A DNA stretch of 64,000 bases from Dysidea avara (GCF_963678975.1 NC_089273.1:21780356-21844355); one strand, 5' to 3'; counted from the first letter of the stretch, positions 25,331 to 37,455 are shown. Numbers and translations: made by a program. The notes: generated by a model not told the origin, from the letters alone.

Positions 25331-26300
25331 GTAATGCTGATGTAAGTGATGCTGAATGTACTCTATTGGGTAATAACCGATAGCGCACATCACCAATCCA
25401 GGCTGTTGTGCCCTACAAAGAGTTGTATGTACATGTATGTCTAAATGTGTGTATCCGGTTTTGTATAGTGATGTGCTATTGTATTATGTTGTTGTCACAT
25501 GCCGTAATGTTATAGAGCTTGTTGCGGTGGAAGGGTGGTTTGTGTAGGAAAGCATGCCATAATGTGCTGTATGTGCTCAAGTTAGCATGTTAACCTAAGA
25601 TGATAGGCAAGTGTGTAATTAAAGAGCCACATAGCCAACCAAATTCTCTCTGCAATCTACCAGTACTCCTTTTGCACATCATATCAGGCTATAACTCCAG
25701 TTAAGTATTACACACCATCCCACAGTCACAAGGTAGTTGTAACAATGAATTACAAATACATCTACTATGCCAGCATAAGGCCACACTGCATGCTGTCTTC
25801 CTTATCTCATCCTATCTTGCATCACTTTTTACTGTATCAAAGATTTTTGTAACTGTTGATGGATGAGTATTACCATCAAACAACATTCTGAGGGTAGCAA
25901 CTACTGAATCAGACCTGACAAAGCAAGTTGTAGTCTAAGCAATGCATGCAGTTTAATTCTAACTGTTTGAGGAAACAGTTACAAAATCATTGCAGCACTA
26001 AGTATTTGCAGATGAGAAACTACATAATACACTTCTGTGTAATTTCTGGTATTATTATATGGTCTATTCAACATAATAGGATGGCACAAAATATTGCTAT
26101 AATATTACTTAAATGATAAAATAGATGACAAGACACACAAAAGGGAATATACAGTACACTAAATAAAATATCTACTGTAAAAAAAGGATTGACTGCTGTA
26201 CTACGTAGCTTACAGCATGAAAAACTAACAATTACACACAAATAATTATTCAGAATGAACAGTGTACACACGTGTAGTGTTGTAACAAACTTGTATAATG
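25331..26300. other. Spacer downstream of the NLR pseudogene
   Basis: AT-rich, no gene or recognisable repeat. Confidence 0.55.
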
Positions 26301-26306
26301 TTTATT
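26301..26306 (-). promoter_or_regulatory. AATAAA polyadenylation signal
   Basis: On the minus strand AATAAA lies about 9 bases after the stop codon of the NLR pseudogene (26315), a fitting place for its ancestral 3' end. Confidence 0.5.
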
Positions 26307-26314
26307 AAATGTTC

Positions 26315-29300
26315 TTAATCTATTTCAATATGCTTCAATTTAGTGGAGACTTGCTGTAATGCTTGAGCGATGATAGCCTTCCCTACCTCTTGTAACGTAC
26401 ACTTTAACAGATCAATGTGTTTCAGTGAAGTGTTCCTTGTAATAACAGCAGCTATATGATTAGCACCAGCATCAGAAATCGTGTTACTACTCACAATAAG
26501 TGTCTTCAGTGTGTTGATGCTTGATAGTGCATCAGTAATAGTTATAAGTCCAACACTGCTAAGATTACAATTGCACAAGTTGATGTATTGTAGAGATACA
26601 GTTTGATTAATGATCGATGCTACTTCAGTGGAAACATCGTCAGTAATACTATTATTACTAACATTAAAATGAATTAAGCTTATGTTGTTCCTCAAAGATG
26701 TAGCCAACTATATAAATTGTCGTTCTGATATATTACACTCAGAAATATCTAAATGCTTCAGATATTTGTTTGCTGAAAGAATGTTTGCAGCAACTAATGG
26801 ACCTATTATGTTACAACTTACATCCAAACACTGTAATGGGGTATTATTGTCCTTTATCAAAGACTCAGATATAACTTTCATTCCTTCCTCAGATACATTA
26901 CAAGAACTGATTTCAAGTGCAGTTAGAGAAGTGCTTGTAGCAATCAAATCACAGATTTCGTATGCTATTTGATCAGATATTGGATTCCAATTTAAGTTCA
27001 GATGATGCAATACATTGCTTTCACACAGAGTGCCTAATATTCTATTAATTCCTAGCTCTTGTAGTTGGCAATTACAAAGATTTAAATAATTTAGCTTACA
27101 ATTGCAGCTAAGAGCACTAGCTAAGCTTTCAGCAACCCTATTGTTTATTCTATTTTCTGCTATATTCAGATACCTCAAATTAGAAATTGAGCTAAGAAAT
27201 TTACAAATTCTAATAAATCCTTTCTCAGTAAGCTCACAGTAAGACAAGTCTAAATGCTTCAAAGTTGCAGTGCCCATTACAGCAACTGCCAATTTTTCAA
27301 CACTGATATTTTCCAGTGTGTTGTAGCTAATATCAAGGTGAATTAATGATGTTGCCTTTGCCAGACCATTGGAAATCACCTTAGTGCATTGTTCAGTTAA
27401 ACCACATGAAGCAATTGCTAAGTACGTAAGGTTACTATTAGCTGAAATGACTCCTTTCACTACACGTGCAACAGTGCTGGATATGTTGTTGTAACTGAAA
27501 TCCAAGCAGCTCAAACAATCACAACTCTTCAAAGCATTCACTATTTCAAGTAATTCTTTTTCTGGTATATTACAATGCTGTAAGAATAGATGTTTCAGTG
27601 TGTGATTATTGACTATTCCTGATGCTAACAACATGGCAGCTTCACTAAGATCCAAAAAAGAAATGCTTTTGTTATCTCTCAAACAATCAAAAATACATTT
27701 AACATCCGTTCCATGAAAAAGACAATCGGATAATTTAAAATGATTTAGCAGATCACACTTGAGAATAGCTGTGCTAACATGTTCGATAGTCACATTATTA
27801 AAGGTGTTACCGCTCATATCAAGGTATTCAATAGATGAAGACTTCACTGGCCAAAAGCTGTCCATTGGTAAAACACACGATGCCAAATTCAGCCAATTTA
27901 TTCCTTTATTTGCATCTAAAACATTCTCCAACTGGCTAGTGGTAAAGTCAGCCAACTCATTTTCACTGATATCTAGTTGCTGTAATGATGATATACTTTG
28001 TAAAGCACAAAATATACTGTTAAGGCTACCTAATTGCATCTTGCAGTTTCTCAGTAGCACATGTTTAATGTTTGTAAAACAATGGGATAAATGATCTGCT
28101 ACCTGATCACTGATTACATTATAGCTTAAACTAATATAACACAATGAAGGTAGTTCAGATAGTGAAATTGTTATCATCATGAGTCCTTCTTCTCTTATCA
28201 TACACTTACTCAGATCTACATGACTTAACTCAATATTAGCTTCTGCAACCTTGGATAACAGGATAGCTGAAGAAGTATCAATAATATTAGAGGATAAATT
28301 AAGAAAAGTTAATGTTGGTATTTCCTTTAAAGCATCTAAAATGTAATACAGTCCCTGTTGTTGCAACTTACAATTCAATTAGCACTCTCATTGGTAATGT
28401 AATTATCACTGAAGTCACAATGTCTCAGTGACTTAATCATTCTTAAGGATTCAATAATCATGAGCATTCCTTGTTCCTTTAGTTCAAAATGACTTAAACA
28501 CAAAAGTTCTAGGCAGGTATTACAATTTATGACTGATGCCAGTAATTTAGCTGCCTTGTTACAAATAACTATAGTACTAATACAAATATGTCTTAGCACT
28601 GAAGAATGTTGTAGAGCGGTTATTATTTTAATGAGACATTGTTCATTTATATTATTATTCATCAGTTCAAAAGATTCTAAAAATTCATGATCATGACCAA
28701 TGCTGTTGCTTACCTGACATGCCTCCTCATCAGTAATATCACAGTTTACAATACTGAGATGACATAGTGGGGTACTAAACCGTATCAGCTGAAAAACATG
28801 TATAACATATTCAACTTCATCTAGTTCTTCACTGATTGTATTTGATTTTGATTTATTTTCCTCAACTATAATATTAGTTACAGTATTTAAGGATTGAATT
28901 TGTACTATCTCAAAGAGAAGAACCATACATGTAACACCCAAGCTGTTTAGCACAGAGACAGTTGCATTAGTAGACTGTAAAATTTCTGCACCACCTATTG
29001 CAATGTGATTAACAACTGCAGTGAGTTTAATGGTATCCTGCTGCACAGATGAAGACAAATATTTATTATTATCACAAATGATGACACTCCTGTTTGTAGC
29101 AATAACTTGCAATTGCAATGGTAAGCATTCAAACATGCCTTGTTCAACATTTGAAGTAATGATACGTCTAAGTTCAAATTGATTAATGTCATTGCCAGCA
29201 ATAATAAGTTGTTCAGTTTTCCAGCATAAGAACATTTGAACAATGTCTTTCAAAGATGATGATGTTAAATGATTACAGGAAAGATTAAGTTGTGTAACAG

Positions 29301-29890
29301 TTACACCACAGTACGTGCCTTTTTCTGGACACAGTGCATTACACCCACGATCCCCAATATTACATCCTGATAGGTTAATGGATTTCCAGTGCTTGTTGGA
29401 GCATGATATAATCCCTCCAACCTGCTTTAGGTCTGAATCTAACATGTTGTACAGTAGTTAACAAACTCCAAGGAATCTACTTCTTCATGTTCTGCTAACA
29501 CTTCAGTAAGTTGCTGACAGACAAACCTAAATATGAACAGCTTGTTATATACCATAATGTAATTTCTGTAATTTCTAATAGGTGTTGTATCAACGTTAAC
29601 TGGTGCAGGACCTGAATTGCATTTCAATCTCTCACTAAGGTTGTTGCTACTAATGCCATTATCTTCTTCACCAATTTTAATCATTAAGTATTTCTTTTCG
29701 GCTAAAATGAAGGAATATACACAATCACTCATACTCATTTGGTTGTTGTAAAGTGTAAGGCCATAAATGAATGTTCCTTCCTGTGACAAATTATTGAATT
29801 CATTTACGAAATTAGCAGTTAGAGTACAATTAACAATATAGACATACGCACAAGTAATGTAACCTATACTCTTTTGTTGATCTAAGGTTA
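26315..29890 (-). pseudogene. Distal LRR region of the NLR pseudogene
   Basis: From 29890 downward the frame reads VYIVNCTLTANF and VDSLEFVNYC. It shifts near 29442 to HWKSINLSGCNIGDRG, then runs as leucine-rich repeats of the RNase-inhibitor-like type (unit of about 28-29 residues with L-x-x-L-x-L-S-x-N/C). At 28378 about 20 residues of one repeat are missing and the frame changes. At 26708 a TAG replaces a codon inside a repeat, and the same frame continues to 26315. The stretches of 356, 556 and 130 codons are otherwise intact, so decay is moderate. In the family this domain senses or binds ligand. Confidence 0.85.
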
Positions 29891-29910
29891 CTGTATATCA
29901 AATGTTAGTA

Positions 29911-30239
29911 TCTAATCCAAAACAGCCAAGCTGTAAAAAAAGTATGTGGCCCTCAAAAAGGCTATGGTGAAAAAAGATGTGAAATCCAAGGTGGCGGCCA
30001 AGAAATGGCTGTGATGGTAGGTTAATGGTAAAAATTTTAATAACGACAATTCAGGTGAATTTTGTGCCAATTGACCAAGCGGCACCAAATTTCACCTGAA
30101 TTGTCGTTATTAAAATTTTTACCATTAACCTACCATCACAGCCATTTCTTGGCCGCCACCTTGGATTTCACATCTTTTTTCACCATAGCCTTTTTGAGGG
30201 CCACACACTTTTTTTACAGCTTGGCTGTTTTGGATTAGA
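29911..30239. mobile_element. Near-perfect 329-bp foldback element
   Basis: The arms 29911-30068 and 30081-30239 are inverted copies that differ at only a few positions (for example AGTATGTGG against AGTGTGTGG) around a 12-base centre, AATTGACCAAGC. It begins TCTAATCCAAAACAGCC and ends with the complement. It has no coding capacity. It sits at one edge of the block that splits the NLR pseudogene. Confidence 0.92.
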
Positions 30240-30419
30240 TTTCACTTCTTTTTGTATTTGTATACCCCAAAGCCGGCCTATGGCCTGCTTTGGGACTTTT
30301 TAACCTATCTTTTTTCTTTACCACAGGAAGAAGAAAAGATGAAGCAGATGTACCTTAAATATTTCAGATTTAATTAGTAAATGTACAAATTATATATATA
30401 TAATACATATATTTATTAC
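30240..30419. other. Left flank of the minisatellite
   Basis: Short sequence with a palindrome around CCCAAAGCCGGCCTATGG and GGCCTGCTTTGGG (30267-30296), then AT-rich DNA. Possibly the left end of a composite element that includes the minisatellite. Confidence 0.5.
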
Positions 30420-32845
30420 AGAACTGTCCATGGTGGTTTCTGTGTAACTGAACACTCTTCAAGGCAACTTCTTCTAGCTGATCTACAGGGTGATTTGTTT
30501 GTAGCTGAACTATTAACAAGGTAACTTCTTCTAGCTGTTCTCTCTACAGGGTGATTTATTTGTAGCTGGATTCTGTACAGGTGATTTTTTTGCTGCTGAG
30601 CTTACAGAATGGTTTCTTTGTAGCTGAACTCTCTACAAGGTAACTTCTTCTAACTGATCTCTCTACAGGGAGATTTGTTTGTAGCTGAACTCTCTACAGG
30701 TGATTTGTTTGCAGCTTAACTATCTAGATGATGGTTTCTTTGTAGCTGAACTCTCTACAAGGTAATTTCTTCTAGCTGAACTCTCTACATGGTGGTTTCT
30801 TTGTAGCCGAACTCTCCACAAGATAACTTCTTCTAACTGATCTTTCTACAGGGCAATTTGTTTGTGGTAGAATTTTCTACAGGGTGATTTCTTTGCAGCT
30901 GAACTCTCTACATGGTGGTTTCTTTTTACTGTAGCTGAACTCTCTACAAGGTGATTTCTTCTAGCTGATCTCTCTACAGGGTGATTTGTTTGTAGCTGAA
31001 CTCTCTACAGGTGATTTGTTTGCAGCTGAGCTCTTTACAGAATGGTTTCTTTGTAGCTGAACTCTCTACAAGGTAACTTCTTCTAACTGAACTCTCTACA
31101 GGGAGATTTGTTTGCAGCTGAACTCTCTTCATGATGGTTTCTTTGTAGCTGAACTCTCTACAAGGTAACTTCTTCTAGCTGAACTCCGTACATGGTGGTT
31201 TCTTTGTAGCTGAACTCTCTACAAGGTGACTTCTTCTAGCTGATCTTTCTACAGGGTGATTTGTTTGTAGCTGAATTCTGTACAGGTGATTTGTTTGCAG
31301 CTGAGCTCTTTACAGAATGGTTTCTTTGTAGCTGAACTCTCTACAAGGTAACTTCTTCTAACTGAACTCTCTACAGGGAGATTTGTTTGCAGCTGAACTC
31401 TCTTCATGATGGTTTCTTTGTAGCTGAACTCTCTACAAGGTAACTTCTTCTAGCTGAACTCCGTACATGGTGGTTTCTTTGTAGCTGAACTCTCTACAAG
31501 GTTACTTCTTCTTTGTATAGGGTGATTTGTTTGCATCTGAACTCTCTATATAGTTATTTCTTTGTAGCTGAACTCTCTACAAGGTGACTTCTTCTAGCTG
31601 ATCTCTCTACAGGGTGATTTGTTTGTAGCTGAACTCTCTTCATGATGGTTTCTTTGTAGCTGAACTCTCTACAAGGTAACTTCTTCTAGCTGAACTCCCT
31701 ACATGGTGGTTTCTTTGTAGCTGAACTCTCTACAGGTGATTTGTTTGCAGCTGAACTCTCCACATGATGGTTTCTTTAAATTTGTAGCTGAACTCTCTAC
31801 AAGGTAACTTCTTCTAGCTGATCTCTCTACAGAGTCACTAGTTTGTAAATGAATTCTCTACATGGTGGTTTCTTTGTAACTGAACTCTCTACGAGGTAAC
31901 TTCTTCTAGCTGATCTTTCTATAGGGTGATTTGTTTGTAGTGGAATTCTGTAAAGGTGATTTTTTTGCAGCTGAGCTCTTTACAGAAAGGTTTCTTTGTA
32001 GCTGAACTCTTTACAAGGTAACTTCTTCTAGCTGATGTCTCTACAAGGTCACTAGTTTGTAAACGAATTCTCTACACAGTGGTTTCTTTGTAACTGAACT
32101 CTCTACAAGGAAACTTCTCCTAGCTGATCTCTCTACAGGGAGATTTGTTTGTAGTTGAACTCTCTACAGGTGATTTGTTTGCAGCTGAACTCTCCACATG
32201 ATGGTTTCTTTGTAGCTGAACTCTCTACAAGGTAACTTCTTCTAGCTGATCTCTCTACGGGTGATTTGTTTGTAGCTGAATTCTGTACAGGTGATTTGAT
32301 TGCAGCTGAGCTCTTCACAGAATGGTTTCTATGTAGCTGAGCTCTTTACAAGGTAACTTCTTCTAGCTGATGTCTCTACAGGGTCACTAGTTTGTAAATG
32401 AATTCTCTACATGGTGGTTTCTTTGTAACTGAACTCTCTACAAGGAAACTTCTCCTAGCTGATTTCTCTACAGGGAGATTTGTTTGTAGCTGAACTCTCT
32501 ACAGGTGATTTGTTTGCAGCTGAACTCTCTACATGATGGTTTCTTTGTAGCTGAACTCTCTACAAGGTAACTTCTTCTAGCTGATCTCTCTACAGGGCGA
32601 TTTGTTTGTAGCTGAACTCTCTACATTGTGGTTTCTTTGTAGCTGAACTCTACAAGGTGATTTCTTCTAGCTGAATTATCTCTTTCTATAGTTGCATGAA
32701 TTCCCTACAAGGTAATTTCTTCTAGCTGATCTCTCTACAGGGTGAATTGTTTGTGGCTGATCTCTCTACAGGGTGACTTGTTTGTAGCTGATCTCTATAC
32801 AGGTTACTTGTTTCTAACTGATCTCTTGAATTCTCTTCGGATGAC
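30420..32845. repeat. 2.4-kb minisatellite, about 30-bp unit with higher-order repeats
   Basis: The unit is about 30-31 bases around GTAGCTGAACTCTCTACA, preceded by variants of GGTTTCTTT, TAACTTCTTC or TGATTTGTTT. Variants occur in a recurring order: a stretch starting CTCTTTACAGAATGG at 31031 recurs 275 bases later at 31306, so groups of about nine units have been copied together. Related groups restart near 31975 and 32306. The 61-codon frame at 32133-32318 is an artefact of the repeat. Confidence 0.95.
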
Positions 32846-33690
32846 TGCTCTATTAGGATGACTGCTCTATTAGAGTATCTCGATCTCGCACTTGCTACAC
32901 CAAGTTGGATTTCGTGTTATAACTCCGTGGCTTTAAGTCTGATTCTTCTATACCATTGAAGAGCCTTTCTAAGATGATAACTCCATCTGTACAGCGATTT
33001 TCAAAGCATTAGCCCAAGTGGTTTACTTGGTAGGCGTGGCAAGCAGTCGTTTTTTATTAGCTAATCTTGATTGCGTAATTGTTACACACTGTTGGTTTTT
33101 TCATTGTATCTTCCTGGTTTTTAGCTTGATTTCTTTCAAACCACAAAAGGTTTGAGGTTTAATAGTTAACCTATTCACCCACCGATGTTCAGCTTCTTCC
33201 CATACGCGGTTTACCCTGTAGGCGTGACAACATATTGGTGTTATTTTTCGTGAATAATCGCTCATAACTCTTTGCCTGTTTATCGTATTCCAGCCAAAGT
33301 TGGTACAGAGATGCGCCTTTTTATCCCCCTTCTGTGTGCTAAATTTCAAGGCGATCGGATATGGCGTTAGCAGTTTTTGTAAGTGTGCGAAAAGAGGAAG
33401 AAAAATAAGAAGAAAAAAAACAAGGAAGAAACTAAGCCAATTTTTAAAGTCGCATATCTCGGGAACGCTTGAAGCGCTTTCGCTCAAATTTGGAATGTGG
33501 AGTGCTGAAGGTGGAGGGAGTGTCCACAGCAAAAATCGTCTTGTTTCATCAAGGCAGCACAGAGCTATGGAGGTGCGAAAATTTCGTTTTCTTTCTTCCT
33601 GTCAATATACTCACGGGTGTTACGCGCCGGCTTCTTGGGCCGCACGACACGCTACCGTGTGTCTTGATCAGTGGCACATTTGAAATGAAG
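32840..33690. other. Right flank of the minisatellite, unique non-coding block
   Basis: It starts with two CTCTATTAG motifs and continues as GC-richer sequence unlike the NLR coding DNA. It ends near a small hairpin (GACACGCTACCGTGTGTC, 33649-33666). Open frames on both strands (33101-33708) overlap and show no domain. It is probably the conserved part of a non-autonomous composite element together with the minisatellite. Confidence 0.5.
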
Positions 33691-34758
33691 TTAAGGATTT
33701 TATATTGAGGAGAGATGTTGGAAATAATGGCATTATTCAGTTTGCTGTAATCAATATTGTTATTAGCTACTACAAGCTCTTCTACAATACAATGACAGAG
33801 AATTTCAATAAGCGATTTAATAACAGAAGTAGCTAGTCAAGTCATTATTTGAGAGGTCAAATTTCTTTAAGTGAAATGACCTTTCTTTCATTCACAAATA
33901 CATGAGTAAAACAGATCTAATTGAGCATCCTGAAACATCAATGGAATACAAATCAGGTGAGCAGTTAGTTAAAACAGCATCCAATACTCCATCATCTAAT
34001 AGGTTGCAATTGTTTATCTGTAACACACAGACTTTATTTAAAGGATAATGCAAAACAACATGTTTAATTTGTTTTTCACAAGTCCCATAAGCTAACAAAT
34101 GTGTTTGTGACAGTAATACAAATTGCATCTCCTCAATGGTCTGATGGACAGCCACAATTTCCTTCAACTTCATGGCAGTTCCTAAAGCAGCTTCATCAGT
34201 ATGGTCAACTTGAACAATGCTGATTGTTGAAACTTTCACAGTTTGTAAAAAGGGCACAATGGTGGTTATAATGCCATCTGATGACTCAGATACAACAAGA
34301 CTACCAACTGCCAAATTGTTCTGTAATGGATATTGTAAGATGCTATCATCAATTCTGCAGTTAATCAAATACATGCTACAAAATTTATCATTTGTTACTT
34401 GCAAGTCAATGTCTACTGGATCATTAATTACAATCAAGGGACGTTCTGTAATACAATTACATATAGTGGTGTGCTGTATACATATTTCAGAAAGTAAAGC
34501 ATCTCTTAATGCATCATCAGATACACCATTGTATGAAAGAACGAACTCATCTACTATGCACAGCTGAAGTAACTTGATGATACAAGATATGGAATAAGCT
34601 GTTGACAATATGTTGTTGGACAAATTCAACAATTGTATTACAGCTTTAGTGCTTGAAATGTGATCGCATAATGTTGTAAGACGCCTATCATCAATCCTGC
34701 AATCTGATAAATCAACTACTTCCCAACACTGCTCACTACTGGATATGTATGATAACAC
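33690..34758 (-). pseudogene. Middle LRR block of the NLR pseudogene
   Basis: The frame from 34758 begins SYISSSEQCWEVVDLSDCRI, the same pattern as the start of the preceding block (NKQWEVLNLSECYI) and of the distal block (NKHWKSINLSGCNI). The LRR region is therefore built from at least three related modules. TGA at 33892-33894 interrupts it. The LRR pattern continues beyond as LKKFDLSNNDLT, then in another frame as IVEELVVANNNIDY, up to the insertion. Confidence 0.8.
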
Positions 34759-36766
34759 CTACTTCACCTAACATTTCATGTGTGAGATAACAGTTTGTTA
34801 TTTGGAGCACTGTCATAAACTGACAAGTAGTGTTTAGCAAGATGATTTTATTAAAATATAAATGTGCTCTGAAAATTAACAGAATATTATCAGATTTGAA
34901 AGCATAACTGACATTATTTGTAAGACTCCTATCTACTTGATCTTGTAACACAGTGTCTTGTAGCACAGCATGTGGCTGATATGGTATGTGCCACTCAACG
35001 ATCTCACTACTATCCAAGCTGATGTTAAATATGCTTACTTTCAATCTCGGATTACTTGTAAGCAACACTATGACATCATTAACGTTAATCTTGCAATTCC
35101 ATATGTACAATGCAGGGACATGATTGAATGTTCCCATATCATTTAGTTCTCTCAAACGGGTATTAGATTTAGTGTTGATAATATATACTGATTCTTTTTT
35201 TACGCTTCCATGGTTTATGGAATCCTGACTGGTAAAGCTTCCCGAGTCACTCACAACAACTAATGGTATATAAAAGGTGTGGGCATGGTTGACCATTGCA
35301 CAATTAAGAAGCTCCTTTAAAATTATTTCATCAGCTAAATTGTTGTTTACAGTAATTAGTTTTTGAACTTTCAAATAAAGCACCAAGTTACAAACATCAG
35401 AAAGAGAGGATGGTGTTATGTGATTACTTGAAATGTCTAAAAGTTTTAGAATAGAAGTATTTAGCTGGTTAAGATATAATTTTACAAATATTTTAAAACC
35501 ACGATCTTCAATATAACATTCTGACAGGTTTAAAACTTCCCACTGTTTGTTAGATGATCTGGTCAAGAAGAAACCAAGAGTGTGCATGTCCTTAGGCAAC
35601 AATACTTGACCACTAAGATCAATTTTCCTCTCATGCAAAAAGTTTCCAACCTGCTCACACATTGTGTTATTTCCTGCCTCAAAGAAACACTGGAACAAGT
35701 GGAGACATTTAATTTTATCATTGACCATATCTTGTAATACACCACTTGCACCAAAAAACCTACTAAACAGTAAGAAACGATTTCCAGATAAATAGTGTTT
35801 TAAGGCAAGAGAATTACCTCCAGTTAACCCACAGTACATAATCCATGTATTAAGATATCTACTGTTCCAAAAATTTCCACAGATTATTTTCTCTTGTTCT
35901 GAAGTAGACGATGAAGCTACGTGAAATGCAGTCAAGAACTCTAGAAGAGAAAAGTGCATGAAATTAAACGGAACCTGTTCGCAATTGTCTACAAAGTTAA
36001 AGTACTTCACAGCTTTTAACAATCCCATACCATTTATGTTCTTGGAAAGCTGGAGTGATTTTGAAGAGACATCTGCATTACTAAATACTATTTTATCTTT
36101 GCCAAGAAGATTAAATGCAAGTTTTGACAATTCTTTCATTACCTGTTTATACCTCCCTGGCATTTCAAACAATGAGTTGATATTGAGTGGTATACTTTCT
36201 TTCTTTCTAAAATACCTTGAGATGGTCATGCATATAAACTGGTTGTTTATTTCAGTCTGAGTTTTTGGTAATTCAGACTGAGTTGTTTCAGTGAATAAGC
36301 ACATTAATATAGTCATGTTTAATGGAATATAACACAAACTATTGATAAATGGATTAGACTGTAAATATGCTGACATTTCATCAACATTAGTGGGGTTATT
36401 TTTAAAAGCTTGGCAAATATATTTTTTTCGATCTTCATCAGTAAATCCTAAAATTTCAATTCTACGATCCACTATTTTGTGAAGACGTGCAGATACTGTT
36501 GGTCGAGAAGTAATCACTATATCACAACATGGTAAGACGTTTTGGTTGATAATGTCCACAACAAATGATTCTTTTCTGAGTATCTCTAGTAGTTCATCAT
36601 AACCATCAAACACAAATAAGAGATCTTTACCAGAAGTATTAATGAGATAGTCAGAGAAGGTTTTTACCATTTGATTTCCTTGACAAGCACATGTGATATA
36701 TTGAGCTAACTGAGCAAAAGAGGTAAGCTTTTGAACACTAGGATCACGTAAAAATATCAAAACCAA
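34736..36766 (-). pseudogene. NACHT domain and first LRR block of the NLR pseudogene
   Basis: A 676-codon stretch starts just after the TAA at 36773-36775. It carries RDPSVQKL, Walker B VFDGYDEL, the ITSRPT sensor motif, NMTILMCLF, the winged-helix signature FMHFSLLEFLTAFH, and LRR sequence from NKQWEVLNLSECYI. It has no ATG at its start, so this is not a separate gene. At its end the frame must change near 34750 to enter the next LRR block. Confidence 0.85.
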
Positions 36767-37455
36767 GACTTTTTAATGTTTTAGCATCATTCTGTTTGCC
36801 CAGAGAAATACAATTTCTTTTGATAGAACTGTTTTACCAATTCCTGGTGCATTAGTATTGTGTATGAAGTTGACCTACCATCATCTGAACATGACGGAAA
36901 GATTTCATAGATATTATTGGTATATTTACAGCTTGTAAGATATTGCTCAGCAACTATTCCTTCTTCATCGCTATAGCTATATCATTCAGTGATGTGATTT
37001 CTCCTTTGTGCATTTGTGTTGCAATGTAAATTACTGCTTTTTTAGTAATCATTTTTCTATATGATGAATAAGGGCTACAGTGGTATACACTTCAGGTTGA
37101 TATGGAGGCCATTCATCATCACAGACCTCAAACCGCTTTCTAATATACATATCTTATAAGATACTGGTTACTTCAGGAATCTCCACCTCTAAACTACTAC
37201 CAGAACCTGAAATATCAGAGGAAATCAAATCAATGGCTGATATAACCTTCTTCCATGATGCGTTGCTGTCTAAGTCAAGCCAACCTTCCCAGACTGCATT
37301 AAAGCAATCTTCAGCTTTATGGTAATAGTCGTGATCTATGCTGTCTAATACACCTTTTTGAATACCTAGGGACTCTCCAATTTCCCTCCATTTAGCAGCA
37401 TATTTTGGAGTTACAAAGTTATGTAAGTCTTTTAATTTGGGTTTGGCTGCACACT
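36767..37455 (-). pseudogene. Death domain, linker and broken P-loop of the NLR pseudogene
   Basis: An acceptor (TTTTGTTTTAG) opens an exon at 37455 whose frame reads as a Death domain (YAAKWREIGESLGI, then CFNAVWEGWLD). The linker follows with EWPPYQPEVYTTVALIHH, a sequence typical of sponge NLRs. Between them TAA occurs at 37154-37156. After a frame change near 37053 the sequence continues MITKKAVIYIATQMHKGEIT to TAG at 36954-36956. Two more frame changes lead to the P-loop, whose first glycine is lost (NAPGIGKT), and TAA at 36773-36775. This is the most damaged part. A first exon like that of the intact NLR was not found. Confidence 0.82.

Larger units (their letters stand above)
26315..37455 (-). 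pseudogene. Death-NACHT-LRR (NLR) pseudogene split by an insertion
   Basis: Read on the minus strand, the region holds a Death domain, the W-P-P linker, a NACHT domain and a long LRR region in the normal order. It aligns in design with the NLR at 1-2549. The reading frame is broken by stops at 37154-37156, 36954-36956, 36773-36775, 33892-33894 and 26708-26710. Frame changes lie near 37053, 36895, 36853, 34750, 33835, 29442 and 28378. A non-coding block (about 29911-33690) separates two LRR parts. LRR sequence runs up to both sides of the block, which suggests one gene later interrupted; two adjacent receptor genes cannot be excluded. Some frame changes near A runs could be assembly errors, but five in-frame stops and the insertion are hard to explain that way. 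Its parts follow as separate entries. Confidence 0.78.

Noticed and set aside
26708-28378. Stand-alone LRR protein of 556 residues
   Set aside because: It lacks an ATG start and a signal peptide, and the repeat pattern continues on both sides; it is part of the NLR pseudogene.
30420-32845. Regular repeats that might suggest a CRISPR array
   Set aside because: There are no unique spacers; the units abut as a minisatellite, and the genome is animal.
33101-33708. Open frames of 79-143 codons on both strands
   Set aside because: They overlap each other in a non-coding repeat block and carry no recognisable domain.
34736-36766. Separate NACHT gene starting at 36766
   Set aside because: There is no ATG at that point; the frame begins only because a stop precedes it, and the P-loop lies upstream.
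36853-37156. Explaining the frame changes of the NLR pseudogene by short introns
   Set aside because: No GT-AG pairs of plausible length remove the stops while keeping the domain sequence.
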